DNA from: CAYSLC01 sp964431545
Lineage (GTDB): Bacteria > Desulfobacterota > Desulfobacteria > Desulfobacterales > JAABSP01
Assembly: GCA_964431545.1 (NCBI GenBank)
Contig: CAYSLC010000173.1
Span: forward strand, 1 to 12,087
DNA length: 12,087 bases
Direction: 5' to 3'
Part shown: positions 8,115 through 12,087 of the stretch, in pieces
Position numbering within the stretch: position 1 is the stretch's first letter
Layout: each line of letters starts with the position of its first letter
The notes under the pieces: generated by a model
What the model saw: only the letters and a program-made list of their open reading frames with translations
Told to the model about the DNA's origin: nothing
The model's database searches: none
Translations under genes and position numbers: made by a program

Positions 8115-8177
8115 TCAATGTTCCCATTTCCAACCTGTTGTACTGAATCGCCGTTTAGCGTTTCTGATTTTTTTCAC
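8115..8177 (-). CDS. Possible 20-codon leader ORF before the YfdX-family gene
   Basis: A GTG at 8177 opens a 20-codon frame ending in TGA at 8115, finishing 32 bp before the YfdX-family ATG. It is preceded by AGGAGGTGAT (8178-8187), an exact match to the 16S rRNA anti-Shine-Dalgarno, although the GGAGG-to-start spacing of 4 bases is short. The peptide is strongly basic (VKKIRNAKRRF) and ends with two tryptophans. It could couple translation to the downstream gene or act as a regulatory leader. It may equally be chance, with the strong site serving no start. Confidence is low. Confidence 0.3.
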   Translation of the reverse strand: MKKIRNAKRRFSTTGWKWEH

Positions 8178-8195
8178 ATCACCTCCTCTCCCATT

Positions 8196-8207
8196 CCGCG
8201 ATCGCGG
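8196..8207. repeat. Perfect 12-bp palindrome in the receiver/YfdX intergenic gap
   Basis: CCGCGATCGCGG reads the same on both strands. It lies 29 bp beyond the receiver stop codon and just upstream of the strong ribosome binding site of the possible leader ORF. Without a loop it is a poor RNA hairpin; it could be a protein-binding site or chance in GC-rich DNA. Confidence 0.3.
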
Positions 8208-8236
8208 CGGCGGCGCAGTGTTTGCCGCGCTGTGTT

Positions 8237-8710
8237 TCATTCCCCGGACAGCAGAATGGCATTCACTTTTTCCAGCAGTTCGTCCACATCGAAAGGTTTG
8301 TCGAACATGGCGGCGACGCCGCATTCGGCGGCCTGGGCATGGGTCTCGTCGTCGCCAAAGGCGGTGATCAGGATCATGGGGGGAAAATCCGCTCGCTTGG
8401 GCTTGCCCTGGAGGACTTCCATGCCGGTGACGCCGGGCATGCGGATGTCGGAAATGATCAGGTCGAAGGATTCGCGGACCGTCTCAAACGGCAGCAGAAA
8501 AGCTGCCAGGTGGGTCAGCATGTCGACGCCGTCCGGGCACGCCACCACCTCATATCCGGCTTTTTTTAGCGCAAGCGTCAATAAGGTTCGCATCTCTTTA
8601 TCGTCCTCCGCCAGCAGGATGCGATACCGCCCTTCGGGTTCCGCATCGGGTGCGACATGCCGGAAATAGGCGTCTGTTTGATCCATTGTCCTCATTGCCG
8701 CTGTTATCAT
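8237..8710 (-). CDS. Single-domain response regulator (receiver only)
   Basis: The start is placed at ATG 8710, since AAGGAG (8717-8722) lies 6 bases upstream; the longer frame from 8746 lacks this. The 157-residue cytoplasmic protein is one CheY-like receiver domain after a roughly 28-residue N-terminal tail. It shows the acidic pocket E35-D36-D37 (LLAEDDKEM), phospho-acceptor D88 in ISDIRMPG, T117 in LITAFGD and K138 in DKPFD. The segment LAAFLLPFETVRESF before the phospho-site strand is longer than in most receivers. There is no output domain, so it likely acts by protein contact or as a phosphate relay. The neighbouring kinase is a plausible donor, but this is inference. It is the first gene of the unit leading to the YfdX-family protein. 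Confidence 0.9.
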   Translation of the reverse strand: MITAAMRTMDQTDAYFRHVAPDAEPEGRYRILLAEDDKEMRTLLTLALKKAGYEVVACPDGVDMLTHLAAFLLPFETVRESFDLIISDIRMPGVTGMEVLQGKPKRADFPPMILITAFGDDETHAQAAECGVAAMFDKPFDVDELLEKVNAILLSGE

Positions 8711-8744
8711 GACGTTCTCCTTTTTGTGGGTCGGTTCGCGACGC

Positions 8745-8764
8745 ATTCATTCTCAAGAATGAAT
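8745..8764. promoter_or_regulatory. Perfect 9-bp inverted repeat at the receiver gene leader
   Basis: ATTCATTCT (8745-8753) and AGAATGAAT (8756-8764) are exact reverse complements separated by CA. The dyad lies 35 bp upstream of the receiver start and directly downstream of the sigma-54-like element, at about the predicted transcription start. It is placed well for an operator, or for a 5' mRNA hairpin. Confidence 0.45.
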
Positions 8765-9141
8765 ATACAAAACCTGTGCCACATTGAATACATCAGGATA
8801 ACATGGGTTTATGGGGTCGGCGGTGGGAGGGGAATGGGGCGTTTCGCCCGTCCGGGGCAGAATGCCCCGTCATAGCCAGTAAATGCGCCGAGGATCTATC
8901 CGTTCGGCGGACTCAAGCCGCCGGCACCGTTTATTTGCAGGTTGGATATGGAATCTATTGAGAAACGCCTCGAAGGCATATCTCGAAAGGCGTTAGAGGC
9001 GTTGACAGGCCTATTTCCGGGCTTTTCCCAGATCGTTTCCAGTTGGCCTGCATGCGGTCAGTTTCTCATCAAGCAGTTCCGGTTTGTGTTCCATATTAAA
9101 AACAGGCTGGCGATATTGGATGGAAGGTTCTGACCCATTTA
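8765..9141. other. Intergenic region with three hairpins at the composition boundary
   Basis: This stretch separates the GC-rich left part from the AT-richer restriction-like genes. Three compact stems occur: GGGCG/CGCCC (8837-8849), CGGGGCA/TGCCCCG with a GAA loop (8853-8869), and CGGCGG/CCGCCG (8905-8923). Any of them could end transcription from the nuclease-like gene, but none has a clear T-run on the minus strand. A 63-codon plus-strand frame from TTG 8942 to 9133 has a weak upstream AGG and no recognised motif; I do not call it a gene. The sigma-54-like element of the receiver gene lies at the left edge of the region. Confidence 0.4.
8766..8781 (-). promoter_or_regulatory. Candidate sigma-54 (-24/-12) promoter for the receiver/YfdX unit
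   Basis: On the minus strand the 16 bases read TGGCACAGGTTTTGTA. Compared with the sigma-54 consensus TGGCACG-N4-TTGCA, the -24 box TGGCAC is perfect and the spacing is exact. The -12 box is TTGTA, with one change in the usually conserved GC. The predicted start would lie about 45 bp before the receiver ATG. An NtrC-type activator is encoded within the same window, which makes a sigma-54 promoter here reasonable. Confidence 0.45.
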
Positions 9142-9777
9142 TCAAACATCGATAAATATATGATATATGGTAAATATTCGGCTTTCTAAACCATGACGGG
9201 TTTCGTCGACGGGTTCATCTGGCAATATACCAGATTTTACAAGCCTTTTCGGATGCTTGAGTTTGAGTTCACGGGCTTTTCCGCTAATGTACCCATCAAC
9301 ACCCGAACGAGCCGAAGTTGTGTCGCCGTCAAACACATATCCGAGCATCGCACCGGTTTCCATATACGGCGCATATTTTTCTTCATCAATGAAGCGCTTC
9401 ATTCCCTCTTCCACATATTTGTAATTTCCCGGCTCAAACCGACCGCCGGGGAAAAGAAAACGCAATCGTTTTGCTTCTATTGCAAAATACACTTCTGATC
9501 CAAGCGCACATGACACAAGTATGTCTATTTCTCCCGCGGCCCTGTTATCTTCCGGGTCGGAAGAAAGAATTTCTTGTTTGCAATGAATTCCTAACGGACC
9601 ATCTCGGAATATCGGGATTTTAACCAACTGAAAGCATAATCTTCTGGTGATCCAATCCTCCCTGTCATGTTCCGTTTTTTTGTGCAAAGATTCGCCTGCC
9701 TTGAGAATGGAAATGAGGATAGTCGGAATGTGTTTTTGTGGAAATAGCCGTTTGAAAGCCCCGGAATCACCGACCAT
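9142..9777 (-). CDS. PD-(D/E)XK nuclease-like protein coupled to the DNA methyltransferase
   Basis: The start is placed at ATG 9777, one base after the methyltransferase stop (TGA-A-ATG), the usual arrangement for translational coupling; a longer frame from 9825 would overlap that gene. The 211-residue protein carries an apparent PD-(D/E)XK core: GEIDILV (82-88, D85), then YFAIEAKRL (97-105, E101 and K103), with E69 a possible upstream acidic residue. This fits restriction endonuclease folds. The N-terminal region (DWITRRLCFQL) and the TRHGLESRIFTIYHIFI end look well ordered, but I do not recognise a named family. The likely role is cleaving or nicking DNA as the partner of the methyltransferase. 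An HJ resolvase-like or non-catalytic role cannot be excluded. The AT-rich composition, like its partner's, suggests horizontal transfer. Confidence 0.7.
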   Translation of the reverse strand: MVGDSGAFKRLFPQKHIPTILISILKAGESLHKKTEHDREDWITRRLCFQLVKIPIFRDGPLGIHCKQEILSSDPEDNRAAGEIDILVSCALGSEVYFAIEAKRLRFLFPGGRFEPGNYKYVEEGMKRFIDEEKYAPYMETGAMLGYVFDGDTTSARSGVDGYISGKARELKLKHPKRLVKSGILPDEPVDETRHGLESRIFTIYHIFIDV

Positions 9778-9778
9778 T

Positions 9779-12087
9779 TCAGCTCGCCTTTGATACCGTG
9801 ATTTCGCCGTATATCCTCGCGGCATCGTTGATAGCTGCCGTTCGAGTCCAATTCAAGAGGATGTTTGGGCGAATGATATGTATCCGGTCGCCCTGGAAAA
9901 ATAAAATATCCCGTTCATAAACCATCGTATTGCTTTTATTTGAAACGGCGTCGTAATATCGGCTTAAAATCTCAGTCAATCGTCCGGACAGTTCTTTTTC
10001 TTTGAAAGCCGCCTCTGCCTCTGAAAGAGCTAAGGTGATCATTGCCAGTCCGGTTTTGCTATCGGTTCCGCCCTCTGCGCAAACACGAGAAATCGAACCC
10101 TCCTGAGCAGCCCAGTTGTTCAATGTATCGGTCAATGTGTCGGCATAAGCGGCCAGTCCTTTCTCAGCGTATGGAGAAACAGTTGTTCGTTCTACTGGGT
10201 CGAGCGTCACAGTTTGGGGGCTGTATCGCGTTCCTGGGGTCGAACTGGGGATAAAGACATTTATTGTATCCTCAACGATTTTAATCTCCTGATCCGTCAG
10301 GCAGAAATACTGATAAATCATTGGTTCGATTTCTTTTTGCACTGAGTCGGCAATCTTGCTTCTTTCCCTCCGCCATTTTCTATCGTCTACTTCATCCTCG
10401 TCCCAAAGAGAATATTTTTTGAATTGAATAAATGCTTCTTTCAGCTTATTTTTTAATTCTAACATTCTTTCAGCTACTTGAATGATGATATTTTCGGCAT
10501 CGGGTGAAATGCAATCGTTTCCAGGCAAAGGGAAAGGAACCCTCAACAACTCATTCAAGTGAACCTTATCCCTCTCGCTGCCCCAATTTGCTGCGGTATG
10601 AAACAAGTAATATTTAGCAAGATTGGAACGCAAATAAGCTGCGAGAAACATCAATTGTTCTGCATCTTCGTGCGGGCCTGAAATTGATTGCAGTGAATGT
10701 TGAAAGAGCACATCAAAATCACAATAGGCCACTTTGCCGAATCCTTGACTGACTAATACCATTGGAGAATTGAACAGTCTTTTATCTGGAACCCGGCGCA
10801 TTCCATCCAATGATGCGCCGATATCCAACAATCTTTTTTCAAGCGTTGTGCAATCTGCTTGAATAAGAACCCCCATAGCGTCAACTGAGGCATTTATAAA
10901 ATTGGCATCCATTTCCCACAGAATAGTTTTTTTTGCCGGATAGTTAGAAGTGATAGTTGCTTTTTCTGTGTAATAAGGCTGAAAACCTTGACCTTTTATC
11001 CACTTTTTGCATTCCTTCGGCTTCCCGGCTAATTCAGAGAGGAGTGGCAATGATCGAAGCAAATCAAGCAATTTTTGATCACGAGGCGTCCCCCAAAATC
11101 GACGTTTCCAAACAACCGGTGCGGTTTTGGTTTTCGTTGCGGCCAAAATGTCAGCAAGCGGTATCCATGTGCGTGAGGATGGATTGACAATAATAACACC
11201 TTGTCGCAAGCCGTCATGGTTGAATTTCGGTGCAGCGAACTCAATCATGTGATGATTTTGTGGGCTAAAATTTCTAAATCTCGCTATAATGGCAGGGCAT
11301 AATGCATTTTGAAAAAGGAGAAAGCTGTAGTCCGCCAACTGCAATACTTTTTCTAGGGTAACCTGTCGGAGCCATTCGCCCTGAAAAGTATCCGTTTGAT
11401 TTTGGATGATTTTCGTTGGCAGCAACAAGCATGCTCTGCCGCTGTATTTCAAAAAATTTGGTGCTTTCTCTATGAATTTCAGAGCGAGTTGTTTAGAACC
11501 ACGACCTTCCCATGGCGGGTTGCCGATAAGGCAGTCGAAGGCCTCTTCCACAATCATATCATCGGAAAGGAAATCAGCCTTTTGGATTGCCGGGATATCT
11601 GCGGCCGGCGACTCAGAGCCATCGCCGTAGTCCAGCAATCTCGGCAATTTTTCACCTGTTTTTTGGATATATTTTTCGATATCCGGCGGATCGAAAAAAT
11701 CAAGATACGCCAGATAAAGGCTGAAACAGGCGATACGGCAGGCCGTTTCTTCGATATCCACTCCCCGGATTTGATTCATTAAGATAGACTTGAGCGTTTC
11801 AGCTTTTTGGGAATACTGCATTCTACCCAAGCGAGAAAGGCGATGCGCGGCAAGGCGGTTAAACAAAATGACGAGAAAAATTCCTGACCCACATGCCGGA
11901 TCAAAAAAAGTCCAATCCCATACGTCGGGTTCGTTGCGCACCGCCTCATCCACAACCATTTCTGCAAGAAATCTCGGTGTGTAAAATGCGCCGCGTTTGC
12001 GCTGTCCCTCGGGGTTTTCAGCAGCCAAAAACTCCTGATAAATAGCGCTGATGGTTTCAACGGGGATCATTTTAAAATCATACGGCC
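9779..12087 (-). CDS. Eco57I-like N6-adenine DNA methyltransferase, N-terminus beyond the window
   Basis: The first in-window Met is at 12070, but the frame is open to the edge. The codons before that Met (PYDFK) join MIPVETISAIYQEFL, matching a segment usually internal to large Eco57I/type IIG-like methylases, so the true start lies outside. Numbering from that Met: motif X-like GAFYTP (27-32), SAM-binding motif I DPACGSG (57-63), GVDI (103-106), ADFL (165-168) and the catalytic NPPW (184-187), as in N6-adenine enzymes. The long C-terminal part (about 330-763) should hold target recognition (KYYLFHTAANWGSERDKVHLNELLRVPFP) and ends YERDILFFQGDRIHIIRP...NWTRTAAINDAARIYGEI. At 768 or more residues it fits large single-chain methylases of about 1000 residues. 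Whether the missing N-terminus holds a nuclease is unknown. It is followed immediately by a PD-(D/E)XK protein. Confidence 0.88.
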   Translation of the reverse strand, partial: PYDFKMIPVETISAIYQEFLAAENPEGQRKRGAFYTPRFLAEMVVDEAVRNEPDVWDWTFFDPACGSGIFLVILFNRLAAHRLSRLGRMQYSQKAETLKSILMNQIRGVDIEETACRIACFSLYLAYLDFFDPPDIEKYIQKTGEKLPRLLDYGDGSESPAADIPAIQKADFLSDDMIVEEAFDCLIGNPPWEGRGSKQLALKFIEKAPNFLKYSGRACLLLPTKIIQNQTDTFQGEWLRQVTLEKVLQLADYSFLLFQNALCPAIIARFRNFSPQNHHMIEFAAPKFNHDGLRQGVIIVNPSSRTWIPLADILAATKTKTAPVVWKRRFWGTPRDQKLLDLLRSLPLLSELAGKPKECKKWIKGQGFQPYYTEKATITSNYPAKKTILWEMDANFINASVDAMGVLIQADCTTLEKRLLDIGASLDGMRRVPDKRLFNSPMVLVSQGFGKVAYCDFDVLFQHSLQSISGPHEDAEQLMFLAAYLRSNLAKYYLFHTAANWGSERDKVHLNELLRVPFPLPGNDCISPDAENIIIQVAERMLELKNKLKEAFIQFKKYSLWDEDEVDDRKWRRERSKIADSVQKEIEPMIYQYFCLTDQEIKIVEDTINVFIPSSTPGTRYSPQTVTLDPVERTTVSPYAEKGLAAYADTLTDTLNNWAAQEGSISRVCAEGGTDSKTGLAMITLALSEAEAAFKEKELSGRLTEILSRYYDAVSNKSNTMVYERDILFFQGDRIHIIRPNILLNWTRTAAINDAARIYGEITVSKAS

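Noticed and set aside
8083..8133. Longer N-terminus for the YfdX-family protein (start at 8133)
   Set aside because: The strong GGAGG at 8091-8095 falls inside this extension and is ideally spaced for ATG 8082, which also gives a normal signal peptide.
8942..9133. 63-codon plus-strand frame between the receiver gene and the nuclease-like gene
   Set aside because: It has a TTG start, no good ribosome binding site and no recognisable motif; it is also opposite to all other genes.
9778..9825. Longer N-terminus for the nuclease-like protein (start at 9825)
   Set aside because: It would overlap the methylase by 47 bp, while ATG 9777 sits one base after the methylase stop.

Overview
The window looks like bacterial chromosomal DNA, most likely from a GC-rich, Gram-negative, deltaproteobacterium-like organism (Desulfobacterota or similar). 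This is inferred from the gene mix: an NtrC-type sigma-54 activator with a membrane sensor kinase, a secreted YfdX-family protein, an SLC13/TrkA-C permease, and strong purine-rich ribosome binding sites. No rRNA, tRNA or CRISPR array is seen. Every gene I can support is on the minus strand, so transcription runs from right to left.

Right end (9142-12087): visibly AT-richer than the rest. It holds the C-terminal part of a large Eco57I-like N6-adenine DNA methyltransferase whose reading frame runs off the window edge. One base after its stop comes a small protein with a PD-(D/E)XK nuclease-like motif. Together they look like a compact restriction-modification or phage-defence pair, probably acquired horizontally. 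This is the part of the window most likely to be poorly described.

Middle (6852-9141): after about 400 bp of hairpin-rich intergenic DNA there is a candidate sigma-54 promoter with a perfect 9-bp dyad just downstream. It leads into a single-domain response regulator, then a possible 20-codon leader ORF, then a secreted YfdX-family protein that ends at a strong rho-independent terminator (6971-7003).

Left-middle (3204-6851): a two-TM, HAMP-containing histidine kinase and a sigma-54-dependent NtrC/AtoC-type regulator are separated by 3 bp. A small class I SAM-dependent methyltransferase follows. The regulator could plausibly drive the sigma-54-like promoter in front of the receiver/YfdX genes, making one stress or envelope regulon; this is inference.

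Left (1-3119): an SLC13-type permease with two cytoplasmic TrkA-C-like domains and an unusual secreted N-terminal domain. It is followed by a frameshifted remnant of another membrane protein (357-655), then about 350 bp of AT-richer non-coding DNA with small hairpins.
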